DNA of 64,000 nt from Streptococcus oralis subsp. dentisani (GTDB taxonomy: Bacteria; Bacillota; Bacilli; Lactobacillales; Streptococcaceae). The translations under genes and the position numbers were made by a program. Every line of letters starts with the position of its first letter. Position 1 is the stretch's first letter. Positions 1 through 9,181 of this stretch are shown here, one piece after another. Below the pieces are notes generated by a model. It was not told where the DNA came from. It saw nothing but the letters and a program-made list of their open reading frames with translations, and searched no databases. The stretch covers positions 868,001-932,000 of the forward strand of contig NZ_CP034442.1 of the NCBI RefSeq assembly GCF_007475365.1. Reading direction: 5' to 3'.

Positions 1-1304
1 CGTGCGCGATTTTCAGCACGCTTGGTTTTGCGACGTTTTTCATCCACCGCCCATTGAATCTTCTTCTTATAGCCTGGTTTGACTTTTTTCTTTTTCTTTT
101 TAACCAAGCCAATCATTTCAATATCAAGCTTATCCTGCTTCTTTTCACGGTTGGCACGACGGTCACGGTCATAGGTATCTTGAAACTCTCCGTCTTTGAC
201 CATCTTCGGAGTAAACTTGATCCCTAATTTTTCCAACTCACGGATATCCGAGTCATCACTTGGCTGGTAAAGGGTGATAGCTGTACCAGGTAAACCATTA
301 CGTCCAGTACGTCCCACACGGTGGATAAAGAAGGACAAGTCTTGCGGAATGGCATCATTGATGACATGACTGACACCTTCAATATCAATTCCACGCGCTG
401 CCAAGTCCGTTGCGACAATGTACTCAAAATCCAGATTTTTCACCTGATTCATGATTCGCTTGCGTTCACGAGGAGCAATATCCCCATGAATCTTAGCCAC
501 CTTCAATCCTTGAGCAGTCAAATAAGAATGCAATTCATCTGCACGCGTTTTTGTGTTAACAAAAATCATTGCTAAATAAGGCTGCATCAACTGGGTCAGC
601 TCGTAAATTTGAGCATTCTTGTCGCGGCCCTTGGTCGAAATCAACCAATTATCGATCGTATCTGAGATAACTGTCTTAGTCTTGATTTTTTCCATGACAG
701 GATTTGACAAATATTTTTTCAAGAAGGGCTGCAACTTCTGTGGAATAGTTGCTGAAAAGACCATGAATTGCAAGTCTTTTGGAAGGCTTCCTGCAATCTT
801 GTCAACTGTCTCCAAGAATCCCATATCTAAGGTCATATCGGCTTCATCGACAACAAAAGTCTTAGCCTTGTGAATAGCCAAATCACCAGATTTGACCAAG
901 TCATAGATACGCCCTGGCGTTCCGATAACGATATGTGGTTGGTTGCTGGCAAGTTTTTCAATCTGACGCGCCTTATCCGTACCGCCAACATAGTTAACCA
1001 CACGGACTTCGACATCTGAGTGGGCCGCAATCTGACGAGCTGCTTGGTAAATCTGAGTAGCTAACTCACGACTTGGAGCCGTAATGACCGCTTGCACACT
1101 ATCACTAGTTTCATCTAATTGCTGGAAAATGGGCAACAAAAAAGTATGAGTCTTTCCTGAACCTGTTTTTGACTCACCGACCAAGTCTCGACCTGCTAAG
1201 ACAATAGGAATTAACTTATCCTGTACCTCTGTCGGAGTTGTAAACTTCAACTCCTCCAAAGCCTTTTCTATATAGTTTTTAAACTGAAATTTCGTAAATG
1301 ACAT
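1..1304 (-). CDS. cshB: DEAD-box ATP-dependent RNA helicase (C-terminus cut by window edge)
   Basis: Translating the minus strand from the ATG at 1302-1304 gives about 434 codons that run off the left edge without a stop. Motifs in order: Q-motif region ending PTEVQ (near residue 24-28), Walker A SKTGSGKT (45-52), DEAD (153-156), SAT (184-186), then a RecA2 domain with HRVGRTGR. A lysine-rich basic tail (KKKKKVKPGYKKK) follows, as expected for an RNA-binding extension. Family role: ATP-driven RNA unwinding in RNA decay, ribosome assembly or cold adaptation. The DEADMTLDMGF context resembles CshB more than CshA, so the symbol is a resemblance call. Only about a dozen C-terminal residues are probably missing. 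It has its own upstream promoter. Confidence 0.9.
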   Translation of the reverse strand, partial: MSFTKFQFKNYIEKALEELKFTTPTEVQDKLIPIVLAGRDLVGESKTGSGKTHTFLLPIFQQLDETSDSVQAVITAPSRELATQIYQAARQIAAHSDVEVRVVNYVGGTDKARQIEKLASNQPHIVIGTPGRIYDLVKSGDLAIHKAKTFVVDEADMTLDMGFLETVDKIAGSLPKDLQFMVFSATIPQKLQPFLKKYLSNPVMEKIKTKTVISDTIDNWLISTKGRDKNAQIYELTQLMQPYLAMIFVNTKTRADELHSYLTAQGLKVAKIHGDIAPRERKRIMNQVKNLDFEYIVATDLAARGIDIEGVSHVINDAIPQDLSFFIHRVGRTGRNGLPGTAITLYQPSDDSDIRELEKLGIKFTPKMVKDGEFQDTYDRDRRANREKKQDKLDIEMIGLVKKKKKKVKPGYKKKIQWAVDEKRRKTKRAENRA

Positions 1305-1331
1305 ATTATCCTCAATTCTATTCATTTAACC

Positions 1332-1340
1332 ATTATACCA
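1332..1340 (-). promoter_or_regulatory. Extended -10 promoter of the DEAD-box helicase
   Basis: On the minus strand a TGGTATAAT box (extended -10, TGn plus TATAAT) lies about 28 bases upstream of the helicase ATG. No good -35 is visible at 17 bases, as is common with extended -10 promoters in streptococci. Confidence 0.6.
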
Positions 1341-1452
1341 TATTTTGAACATTTTCAGTAGTCCAACTCATCTGGCCTACCACAAGGCTATCAATTTCTC
1401 CAAATACCTCTCTTAGACTTGAAATCACACATTTTGATTTCTACCCAAAATA

Positions 1453-1482
1453 CAAAAAGAGAAGACCAAATTGGTCTTCTCT
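1453..1482 (-). terminator. Rho-independent terminator after the SHIRT adhesin gene
   Basis: Inverted repeat agagaagacc / ggtcttctct with a short loop, followed on the minus strand by a T-run (tttttg). It lies about 100 bases past the adhesin stop codon and separates it from the helicase. Confidence 0.8.
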
Positions 1483-1579
1483 CAGCCTTAAAACTTGTGA
1501 CTCAGATAGATTTGTCAAACAGTCAACTACCTGCTTAATAATCTTATAAAAGTCGATATACTCTAGATGAAATCAGTAC

Positions 1580-4500
1580 TTAATCATCTTTCCGCTTGCG
1601 ACCAAGAAGTAATGCTCCTAAACCTGCAAGAAGAGAGCTAGTCATTAACCCAGTGAGTGAAAGTGGTGCAGTGCTACCTGTATTTGGCAATGTAGCTTGT
1701 TTTGCTTTTTCTCCTGCCGGACTTTGAGCTGGTGGATTCTCTTCAGGTTTTCTTGGTTGAAGTCTATTTGCCTGATTATTATCAGCTCCCTGCTCTCCCC
1801 CTGGGTTCACTGGTGGAACTGGATTTGGTTGCGGCTGCGGCTGTGGCGCTGGTTCCGGCTGTGGCGCTGGTTCTGGTTGTGGCTGCGGTTGCGGTTGCGG
1901 ACTAGGAGCTTGCTTAGCTTCAAAGGTCCATTTGCCGATGAAGGTTAGATTTGCTCCCTCTTCCACTTCTTGATAACCTAGGAATATCCATGTACCATTT
2001 GCAACAGCAACTTCTACAGGCATTGGTGCTTCTGGAACGAAAGCAATCGCTGCAGAAGAACTTGTGGTATATGTTCCACTTTGTGGAAGTAAGCTCAATA
2101 CTTCTGCTGGCAAGTTGTTGTCTGCTGTAGCACTCTCGAAGCGGTAAGTCACCGTATAGGTTTCAGTTACCGGTGCAGGCAAAACAGTAACTGGTACAGG
2201 AACTTCAGTAGAAGAACCATCTGGATAATCAACTCGTACTTTACCTGTGTAAGTTCCTGGTTTTGTTGTGTCAATTTGACCTGCAGGTGTGATATCAACT
2301 ACCTTAGTGCCAGATGGAAGGCTTGACAAGTTCGTCACATTATCGGTCAAGTCAGGTGTTTGTCCAACCTTGATAGTTTCTTCCGTTACTTGAGGCGTAT
2401 AAGTTTCAGCATTTGTCGGATTCGCCTTGAATTCCCACTTACCTAGGAAGGCTATGTCAGCCTTGTTGACAACAGCGTTAGCTGCATCATAGCCCTTGAA
2501 GGTCCATGTGCCGTCGTTCACTGGATCTGTATAGGTCGTTTGCGCTGGTTGCTGAGCTGAAACAGAGTCACCATTCACATAAGTTGCACTGTCACTTGGA
2601 GTCAAAGCGGTGATGCCTGCTGGAAGAGCTTTACCTGATGTTGCACTTGCGAAACTGTAAGTAGCTTGATACTTGTTAGCTACAAATTCCCATTTACCGA
2701 CAAACTCAACATTGGCCTTATTAACAACTACGCTAGTCACATCATAGCCCTTGAAGGTCCAAGTGCCATCGTTCACTGTGTCTGTGTAGGTTGTTTGCGC
2801 TGGTTGCTGAGCTGAAACAGAGTCACCATTCACATAAGTTGCACCGTCACTTGGAAGTAGCGTTGCGATACCTGCTGGAAGTTGCTTACCTGCCGTTGCG
2901 CTCTCGAAGCGATAAGTAGTTTGGTACTTGTTAGCTACAAATTCCCATTTACCGACGAAGGATACATTGGCCTTGTTGACGACTGCATTGTCTGCGTCGT
3001 AACCCTTGAAGGTCCAAGTGCCGTCGTTCACACTATCTGTGTAAGTGGTTTGCGCTGGTTGCTCAGCGGAAACAGAGGCACCATTCACATAAGTTGCACT
3101 GTCGCTTGGAAGCAGCGTTGCGATACCTGCTGGAAGTTGCTTACCTGCTGTTTCACTCTCGAAGCGGTAAGTAGCTTGGTACTTGTTGGCTTCAAAGGTC
3201 CAGTTACCGACGAAGGATACATTGGCCTTGTTGACAACAGCGCTAGCTGCGTCATAACCCTTGAAGGTCCATGTGCCGTCATTCACACTATCTGTGTAGG
3301 TCGTTTGAGATGGTTGTTGAGCTGAAACAGAGGCACCATTCACATAAGTTGCACTGTCGCTTGGAAGCAGCGTTGCGATACCTGCTGGAAGTTGCTTACC
3401 TGATGTTGCACTTGCGAAACTGTAAGTAGCTTGGTACTTGTTAGCTTCAAAGAACCATTTTCCTACAAACTCTACATCGGACTTGTTGACAACGGCGCTA
3501 GCTGCGTCGTAACCCTTGAAGGTCCATGTGCCGTCGTTCACAGTATCTGTGTAAGTGGTTTGGGATGGTTGTTGAGCGGAAACAGAGGCACCATTCACAT
3601 ATCTTGCACTGTCACTTGGGGTTAATGCTGCGATGGCTGCTGGAAGAGTCTTACCTGCTGTTGCGCTCTCGAAGCGGTAAGCTGCTTGGTACTTGTTGGC
3701 TTCAAAGGCCCATGTACCTACAAACTCCACATTTGCCTTGTTCACGACTGCATTGGCTGCGTCGTAACCCTTGAAGGTCCAGATGCCGTCGTTCACTGCG
3801 TCGGTGTAAGTGGTTTGAGATGGTTGCTGAGCGGAAACAGAGGCACCATTCACATAAGTTGCACTGTCACTTGGAGCCAATGCTGCAATGGCTGCTGGAA
3901 GTGCTTTTCCTGCTGTCTCACTCTCGAAGCGGTAAGTAGCTTGATACTTGTTAGCTTCAAAGGACCATTTTCCTACAAACTCCACATTTGCCTTGTTCAC
4001 GACTGCATTGGCTGCGTCGTAACCCTTGAAGGTCCAAGTGCCGTCGTTCACTGCGTCGGTGTAAGTGGTTTGAGATGGTTGCTGAGCGGAAACAGAGGCA
4101 CCATTCACATAAGTTGCACTGTCACTTGGAGTCAAGGCTGCGATGGCTGCTGGAAGAGCTTGACCTGCTGTCTCACTCTCGAAGCGGTAACTTGCTTGAT
4201 ACTTGTTAGCTTCAAAGGCCCATTTTCCTACAAACTCTACATTTGCCTTGTTGACCACAGCGCTAGCTGCGTCGTAACCCTTGAAGGTCCAGATGCCGTC
4301 GTTCACTGCGTCGGTGTACGTGGTTTGAGATGGTTGTTGAGCGGAAACAGAGGCACCATTCACATAAGTTGCACTGTCACTTGGAGTCAAGGCTGTGATG
4401 GCTGCTGGAAGAGATTTCCCTGATGTTGCGCTCTCGAAGCGGTAAGTAGCTTGATACTTGTTAGCTTCAAACTTCCACTTACCTGTGAAAGTCAAATCAG

Positions 4501-7500
4501 ATTTTTTCACAATCTTACTTTTGGCATCGTAACCAACGAAAGTCCAGGTACCATCGTTCATATCATCTTTGTAAGTCGTTTTAGTCAACTCTTCTGGTAC
4601 AACTTTTTGCATGTTGTAATAGCTTGAGCTGTCTTTTGGTGCTTTCTTCTGGATAAATTCAGGCAAATCAACACCAGATGTAACACTTACAAAAGTATAG
4701 CTTACATGATGCGGTCTAGGCGTCACTTCCCAGATACCCGTAAATGTCACGCGCTTGCCATTATAGGTCGCATTCTTCTGATCATAACCTTTGAAGGTCC
4801 AGACATAATCTTTTTCTTCGTCGACTACTGATTCTTTAGCAGGTTGTTTGGCTATAATGATGTCACCAACCTTATAAGAAGCCTCATCATTTGGAAGCAT
4901 TCCCAAAATACTTTGTGGCAATGGAACACCTGCTTTAGATGATTTGAATACATATTCTGGATTTGGAGTAGGCACCCAGCTTCCAAGGAAAGTCTGTCTG
5001 CCTTTTCCTACAACAATTTTTTCTTTATCGTATCCTGCAAATGTCCAAGTCACTTTATTCGCTGTATCAACATAAGTCGTTTCACTTGGTTGTTCAGCCA
5101 GAATTTCCTTAGGATATAACTTGTAATCATAAGGATTTTTCGGAGTCAACTTGGTGATATGATCTGGTAGTGCGAAAGCAGGATTAGTTGATTGGAACTG
5201 ATAATCTATACCATTTGGCGTAAAGCTCCAAGCTCCTGTGATGGTCTTCACTTTCGTACCTGCAATGGCTTTTCCGTATTTATCCGCATCAAAACCATGG
5301 AAGGTCCATGTACCTGTCGGAACAGTTACTGTGGTGGTGTCAAGTTTGCTTGCATCTTTGTAATCATCAGCTCGTGCAACGAAATCAGTGCCAGCTGGAA
5401 GCATGTCGCGAATCTTATTTGGAAGAGGATACGCAGGAGTCGAGTTAGTAAATTTATACTCCACTCTATAGATCGTATCAGACTGATTGGTAGGAACCAA
5501 AATCCATTTCCCTCTAAAGATAACGTCTCCTGCCCCGACTGTTTTCACACGTGGAGAAATAGTCGTATTATCATCTTCATAGTAGTCATCAAATACCCAA
5601 GTCCCTCGGCCATCAGGATCCTCAAATCTTGTTTTAGACGGCATTTTAACGCGAGCTTTTTCACCCTTGACAAATTCTCTTTCGTAAGTGATTAAATTAT
5701 ACAAAGTTGATGGCGGATAGATCGTTTGACCAGAATCATCTTTTGAATCTGTATAGAAGTCATAATAAACACTACGCTTGGTCGGTTCAAAGACCCAGTG
5801 GAGTGTGTAAGTAGAGTCCTCATCATCAGATGGTTTTTCTATCTTCTCAGGAGCAATAAACTTCCATGTACCATCATTATCATCATCTGTGTATGTATAG
5901 AAACTTTCAATGACATATCTAACATTATCAGAATAATCTTTCGGAGATGTCGTGATAGAAGCTGGAATTTGCGCCTTCAGATCATTCGGAATAGCCTTCC
6001 CTGGGGTATCACTGACAAAGTCAAAGGAAACAGTCTTATCTCTGTGTGGTGTGAAGGACCATTTACCTGTAAAGAGAACTTTATCTTGATTAACTACCTT
6101 GCTATTAGCGTCATAGCCATTAAATTTCCAAGTACCCTCGTTATCAAAGTCCATGTAGGTCGTCTCACGTGGATATTCCACATATACAGTATCGCCATTA
6201 TCGTAAGTATTTGTATTACTTGGCGTCAAGGCCTTAACTGCAGCTGGTAGAGATCGACTAGGATCTGAGCTAACAAACTCATAGTTTTCTGAGTACTTAT
6301 CCGCTACAAAAGTCCAAGTACCTGTAAACTTAAGGTTCCATCCTTTATGATCCCACTCACTTACTGGTTTTTCAGTAAAATCGTAGCCTGTAAAGGTCCA
6401 GGTACCCTTGTTAACTGCATCATAGTAGGACTCTTGAGTCGGTCTAACAGACTGAACCATCTCACCTTTCGGGTATTGCTTTCTCTTTGCATACTCCCAT
6501 TCAGGCATATCTACCGGCTTCAGATTATTGATCTCAGCAGGTAGTGCTTTGCCAGCCGTTCCACTGAGAAACTCATAAGTCGGTTTCCGAGGAACCCCTT
6601 TAAATACAAACTCCAATGGTATTGTAACTTTTGGTATTTCCCCATATGTAGCCGCCCGCTCTAGTTCACGACTGAAGGTTAAATCTACTACATCTTCCTC
6701 AAAGGTCCAATTTCCTTCATTTTCCGCATCATAAAAGGGTTTGTAGACACCTTGAACTTCATCGTAGCGAAGCAAGGCTGCTACCGTATCCCGTATATCT
6801 TTAGGTAAATGCTCATCACGTTTATCAAACTGATTGAGAGAAAGCTTGTAATCGTATAGCTTACTTTCTAGATCTTTTATCTCCTTAGGAAGAGGTAATT
6901 TATATTCGTCACGTGAGGTCTTAGGACTACTTGGTAAATGATAAAAATTCTCAAAATCGTGTTGGTTCATAGGCTTGTAGGATACAGTGACATCCTCAAA
7001 GTATTTCCAAGTTCCTACGAACTCTACATCGCCATTGTTTGCCACTTTACTTGGAGCATCAAAGCCAGTCAAAGCCCAATAGCCTTTTCGGTTAGGATAT
7101 TCTTCTGAAGTATAAAAAACATAGTGAAATTCTTGTGCTTTTACTACTTCACCCTCAGCAAATCTTCTTTTATCTTCTGGACTCCAATTTGCAACATAAG
7201 ATGGCGGAGTTGTTCCTGGTGAACCATTAACCGCTCTATAGGTAGCCTTGTATGGTGTCGGTGTGAATTCCCACTTACCTGTAAAGAAGACATCATCTTT
7301 GTCAATCACCTGACTATCATAGTCATAGCCCTTAAAGGTCCATCTACCACTTCCATCATTCTCTACATAAGTTGTTTCAGTTGGCTGGATGGCCTTTACT
7401 TTATCGCCCTTTTTGTAGATTTTTGTGTCTTCTGGCTTCAAGTAGTTCAGAGTAAGCGGAGTTGTTTTTCCTGGTGTAGCACTTTCAAACTCATAAAGTG

Positions 7501-8110
7501 CTGAGCGAGGAGTTTTATCCTTGTCTGGGATGAACTTCGGATTTTTATCACGAAGACCAGAATTGACAAAGTTCACGAGATTGCGATAAATTTTATCAAT
7601 TTCTTCTTGCTTTGTCGCAGTTTGAAGCACGCTATCAGCAGCTGCCATCACGCCGTTCAAGATTTCTAGACTATCGTCTGTCTTACTTGAAAAGTCCTTG
7701 CTACGCAACTCTTTGAGGTAGTTTTCCAAAGCGCTCTTATTGAGACTAGCATTTGCTGACGCTGGTTGAGCAGTGATTGCAGCTGGCTGGCTTGTGCCTG
7801 TAGCTGGCTGAGCATTTTTAAAAGCAGTCGAATCTGTTGCTTGACTTGTCTCTGTCGCAGCAGGTGCAGCAGACTTCAAAGCAACTTGGCTTTCTTTCTG
7901 AGGCTCTGCTTGCTCTATTGTAGAAGAGCCCACCGAGACCTGATTTTCTGCTTTATTCTCCACTTGTTCAGTAGTTGCAAGCTCATCAGCTTGAGTTACT
8001 TGAGCGGCTCCAAGCGCCGCAGGCGCAAACAAAAATCCAATCGCAAGTGACACAGTAGCAACTGATAATTTGCGGATTGAATATTTTATCTTTCTATCCT
8101 GAAAAAACAT
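1580..8110 (-). CDS. Giant LPXTG-anchored SHIRT-repeat surface adhesin
   Basis: A 2176-residue cell-wall protein. It has a YSIRK signal peptide (YSIRKLSVATVSLAIG, residues about 10-25), an Ala/Thr-rich stretch to about 120 and a charged, probably helical segment to about 195. About 19 domains of roughly 85 residues follow, each ending in a WTF-x-GYD ... F-x-G-x-W pattern, which I recognise as the SHIRT fold known from S. gordonii Sgo0707. The first eleven are divergent; the next eight (residues 1221-1900) are near-identical. A Rib-type domain comes next (about 1901-1975), then one more SHIRT-like domain, a Pro/Gln/Glu wall-spanning segment, LPNTG at about 2141, a hydrophobic segment and the tail RKRKDD. 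Sortase A should anchor it. The repeats probably act as a stiff, variable-length stalk; there is no obvious separate ligand-binding domain, so the divergent N-terminal repeats may do the binding. The start has a strong AAAGGAGG site. Confidence 0.93.
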   Translation of the reverse strand: MFFQDRKIKYSIRKLSVATVSLAIGFLFAPAALGAAQVTQADELATTEQVENKAENQVSVGSSTIEQAEPQKESQVALKSAAPAATETSQATDSTAFKNAQPATGTSQPAAITAQPASANASLNKSALENYLKELRSKDFSSKTDDSLEILNGVMAAADSVLQTATKQEEIDKIYRNLVNFVNSGLRDKNPKFIPDKDKTPRSALYEFESATPGKTTPLTLNYLKPEDTKIYKKGDKVKAIQPTETTYVENDGSGRWTFKGYDYDSQVIDKDDVFFTGKWEFTPTPYKATYRAVNGSPGTTPPSYVANWSPEDKRRFAEGEVVKAQEFHYVFYTSEEYPNRKGYWALTGFDAPSKVANNGDVEFVGTWKYFEDVTVSYKPMNQHDFENFYHLPSSPKTSRDEYKLPLPKEIKDLESKLYDYKLSLNQFDKRDEHLPKDIRDTVAALLRYDEVQGVYKPFYDAENEGNWTFEEDVVDLTFSRELERAATYGEIPKVTIPLEFVFKGVPRKPTYEFLSGTAGKALPAEINNLKPVDMPEWEYAKRKQYPKGEMVQSVRPTQESYYDAVNKGTWTFTGYDFTEKPVSEWDHKGWNLKFTGTWTFVADKYSENYEFVSSDPSRSLPAAVKALTPSNTNTYDNGDTVYVEYPRETTYMDFDNEGTWKFNGYDANSKVVNQDKVLFTGKWSFTPHRDKTVSFDFVSDTPGKAIPNDLKAQIPASITTSPKDYSDNVRYVIESFYTYTDDDNDGTWKFIAPEKIEKPSDDEDSTYTLHWVFEPTKRSVYYDFYTDSKDDSGQTIYPPSTLYNLITYEREFVKGEKARVKMPSKTRFEDPDGRGTWVFDDYYEDDNTTISPRVKTVGAGDVIFRGKWILVPTNQSDTIYRVEYKFTNSTPAYPLPNKIRDMLPAGTDFVARADDYKDASKLDTTTVTVPTGTWTFHGFDADKYGKAIAGTKVKTITGAWSFTPNGIDYQFQSTNPAFALPDHITKLTPKNPYDYKLYPKEILAEQPSETTYVDTANKVTWTFAGYDKEKIVVGKGRQTFLGSWVPTPNPEYVFKSSKAGVPLPQSILGMLPNDEASYKVGDIIIAKQPAKESVVDEEKDYVWTFKGYDQKNATYNGKRVTFTGIWEVTPRPHHVSYTFVSVTSGVDLPEFIQKKAPKDSSSYYNMQKVVPEELTKTTYKDDMNDGTWTFVGYDAKSKIVKKSDLTFTGKWKFEANKYQATYRFESATSGKSLPAAITALTPSDSATYVNGASVSAQQPSQTTYTDAVNDGIWTFKGYDAASAVVNKANVEFVGKWAFEANKYQASYRFESETAGQALPAAIAALTPSDSATYVNGASVSAQQPSQTTYTDAVNDGTWTFKGYDAANAVVNKANVEFVGKWSFEANKYQATYRFESETAGKALPAAIAALAPSDSATYVNGASVSAQQPSQTTYTDAVNDGIWTFKGYDAANAVVNKANVEFVGTWAFEANKYQAAYRFESATAGKTLPAAIAALTPSDSARYVNGASVSAQQPSQTTYTDTVNDGTWTFKGYDAASAVVNKSDVEFVGKWFFEANKYQATYSFASATSGKQLPAGIATLLPSDSATYVNGASVSAQQPSQTTYTDSVNDGTWTFKGYDAASAVVNKANVSFVGNWTFEANKYQATYRFESETAGKQLPAGIATLLPSDSATYVNGASVSAEQPAQTTYTDSVNDGTWTFKGYDADNAVVNKANVSFVGKWEFVANKYQTTYRFESATAGKQLPAGIATLLPSDGATYVNGDSVSAQQPAQTTYTDTVNDGTWTFKGYDVTSVVVNKANVEFVGKWEFVANKYQATYSFASATSGKALPAGITALTPSDSATYVNGDSVSAQQPAQTTYTDPVNDGTWTFKGYDAANAVVNKADIAFLGKWEFKANPTNAETYTPQVTEETIKVGQTPDLTDNVTNLSSLPSGTKVVDITPAGQIDTTKPGTYTGKVRVDYPDGSSTEVPVPVTVLPAPVTETYTVTYRFESATADNNLPAEVLSLLPQSGTYTTSSSAAIAFVPEAPMPVEVAVANGTWIFLGYQEVEEGANLTFIGKWTFEAKQAPSPQPQPQPQPEPAPQPEPAPQPQPQPNPVPPVNPGGEQGADNNQANRLQPRKPEENPPAQSPAGEKAKQATLPNTGSTAPLSLTGLMTSSLLAGLGALLLGRKRKDD
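2411..4450 (-). repeat. Eight tandem 255-bp SHIRT-coding repeats
   Basis: Eight consecutive in-frame units of exactly 255 bp (85 codons) encode the near-identical SHIRT domains of the adhesin. The 255-bp spacing was checked at the repeated ANKYQ codons (for example 3941 and 4196). Units differ mainly at a few positions: QALP, KALP, KQLP or KSLP; SATSG, SETAG or SATAG; GIWTF or GTWTF. Such an array can gain or lose units by recombination and is prone to assembly collapse. Confidence 0.95.
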
Positions 8111-8138
8111 TCCAGTCCTCCTTTTATTTCATAATTTC

Positions 8139-8147
8139 ATTCTATCA
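8139..8147 (-). promoter_or_regulatory. Extended -10 promoter of the SHIRT adhesin
   Basis: The minus strand reads TGATAGAAT (TGn plus TAGAAT) about 30 bases upstream of the ATG, in very A/T-rich DNA. No convincing -35 is visible. Confidence 0.5.
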
Positions 8148-8277
8148 TAAATAGTTAATATTAGCGATTTTTTTTTGACCGTAAATTTTTAAAAACTTAT
8201 TTGTGGATATTTCCTCATAATATACAAATATACAAAAAACTCCTTCTCCAAAATAGTAATTATAGGGATTTTTGTAA

Positions 8278-8309
8278 AAAAATGAAAGGAATCACTCCCT
8301 TTCATTTTT
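8278..8309 (-). terminator. Terminator after the nuclease gene
   Basis: Twelve-base inverted repeat (aaaaatgaaagg / cctttcattttt, 8278-8289 and 8298-8309) just past the stop of the endonuclease-family gene. The minus strand then runs into T-rich sequence. Confidence 0.75.
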
Positions 8310-8314
8310 TACTT

Positions 8315-9130
8315 TTATTTCCAATTTAATACCGCGTTCAAACCATAATGATCGCTGACTTGTGGACTATTCTGACCATCAAAAACTACATGCAAGCTTT
8401 CTACTTCTAACTCTTTCGTTGTAAAGACATAGTCAATTCGAAGCGGTTCGGTATTTCCTTTCCAACCATCAATTTCTGGTGGAACGGTATAGCTACCGCT
8501 TCTCTCCTTAGCAACTTCAAAAGCATCTTGCAAATCCAGTGGACTAGCTAAAATCGCTTGATAGCCCTCCTGACCAGCTGGATTATTAAAATCACCTGCT
8601 AAAATCAGAGGTTTGTTCAAACCTTTCAGCACAGCCTCAAATCGTGCCCATTCCTCCTGGAAACCTTTATCCCACCAAGAGAGATGGACGCTTGCAAGAG
8701 CAAGCTCCTTGCCTTCAACCACTGTCTCTGCCAAGGCGACACGGCGAGTATGGTAGTCCGTTGGATCATCTACATCTGACACTAAAATTTCACGCGCCTT
8801 AATAGGCGTTTTAGATAAGATTGCCACACCTTCATGGTAGCGGTCATAGCCGATATGATTGTAAGCCCAAGTCCAGTAGTAATTCTTCCCTTTCTCAGAC
8901 AATTTTTCAACTAAAAGTCTCACATAGTGGTCTTGATGAATGGGTTCTGCCGCTGGTAAAGCTTGATAAAGATGATCAACCTCCACTTCTGGAGAAGTAA
9001 TTTCTTGATTGATTTCTTGGAAACAAATCAAATCATAGTCTTTTTCAAGAATATCCTGGAGCAAGAGCTGGAATTTTTCCTCTGCTTCCTTCTCCATCCA
9101 ACTGTGGGTATTGAGTGTTAAAAATTTCAT
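8315..9130 (-). CDS. Endonuclease/exonuclease/phosphatase-family hydrolase
   Basis: A 271-residue member of the metal-dependent EEP (DNase I/exonuclease III-like) superfamily. Visible motifs are the N-terminal LTLNTHSW, the metal-binding glutamate in ICFQEINQE, LASVHLSWW, the LAGDFNNP loop and the C-terminal SDHYGLNAVL with its catalytic Asp-His pair. The order and length fit a complete single-domain enzyme. There is no signal peptide, so it is probably cytoplasmic. The substrate (DNA, a phosphodiester or a sugar phosphate) cannot be told from sequence. It follows the PTS gene but a terminator separates them. The start has an AGGAG site. Confidence 0.85.
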   Translation of the reverse strand: MKFLTLNTHSWMEKEAEEKFQLLLQDILEKDYDLICFQEINQEITSPEVEVDHLYQALPAAEPIHQDHYVRLLVEKLSEKGKNYYWTWAYNHIGYDRYHEGVAILSKTPIKAREILVSDVDDPTDYHTRRVALAETVVEGKELALASVHLSWWDKGFQEEWARFEAVLKGLNKPLILAGDFNNPAGQEGYQAILASPLDLQDAFEVAKERSGSYTVPPEIDGWKGNTEPLRIDYVFTTKELEVESLHVVFDGQNSPQVSDHYGLNAVLNWK

Positions 9131-9148
9131 GCTTTTCTCCTAAAACAA

Positions 9149-9174
9149 GAGGTTGGAAAACAGCTTCCAACCTC
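9149..9174 (-). terminator. Terminator after the PTS IICBA gene
   Basis: Ten-base perfect stem gaggttggaa / ttccaacctc with a six-base loop, followed on the minus strand by ttgtttta. It lies between the PTS stop and the nuclease start. Confidence 0.8.
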
Positions 9175-9181
9175 AAGTATA

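Noticed and set aside
3686..4423. A 245-codon plus-strand open frame opposite the SHIRT repeats
   Set aside because: Antisense shadow of the 255-bp repeat units; cysteine-rich sequence repeats with the same period and no start signals are seen.
5192..5695. 167-codon plus-strand frame opposite the divergent SHIRT repeats
   Set aside because: Its codon content is low in plausible protein features, it has no ribosome site and it is fully antisense to the adhesin.
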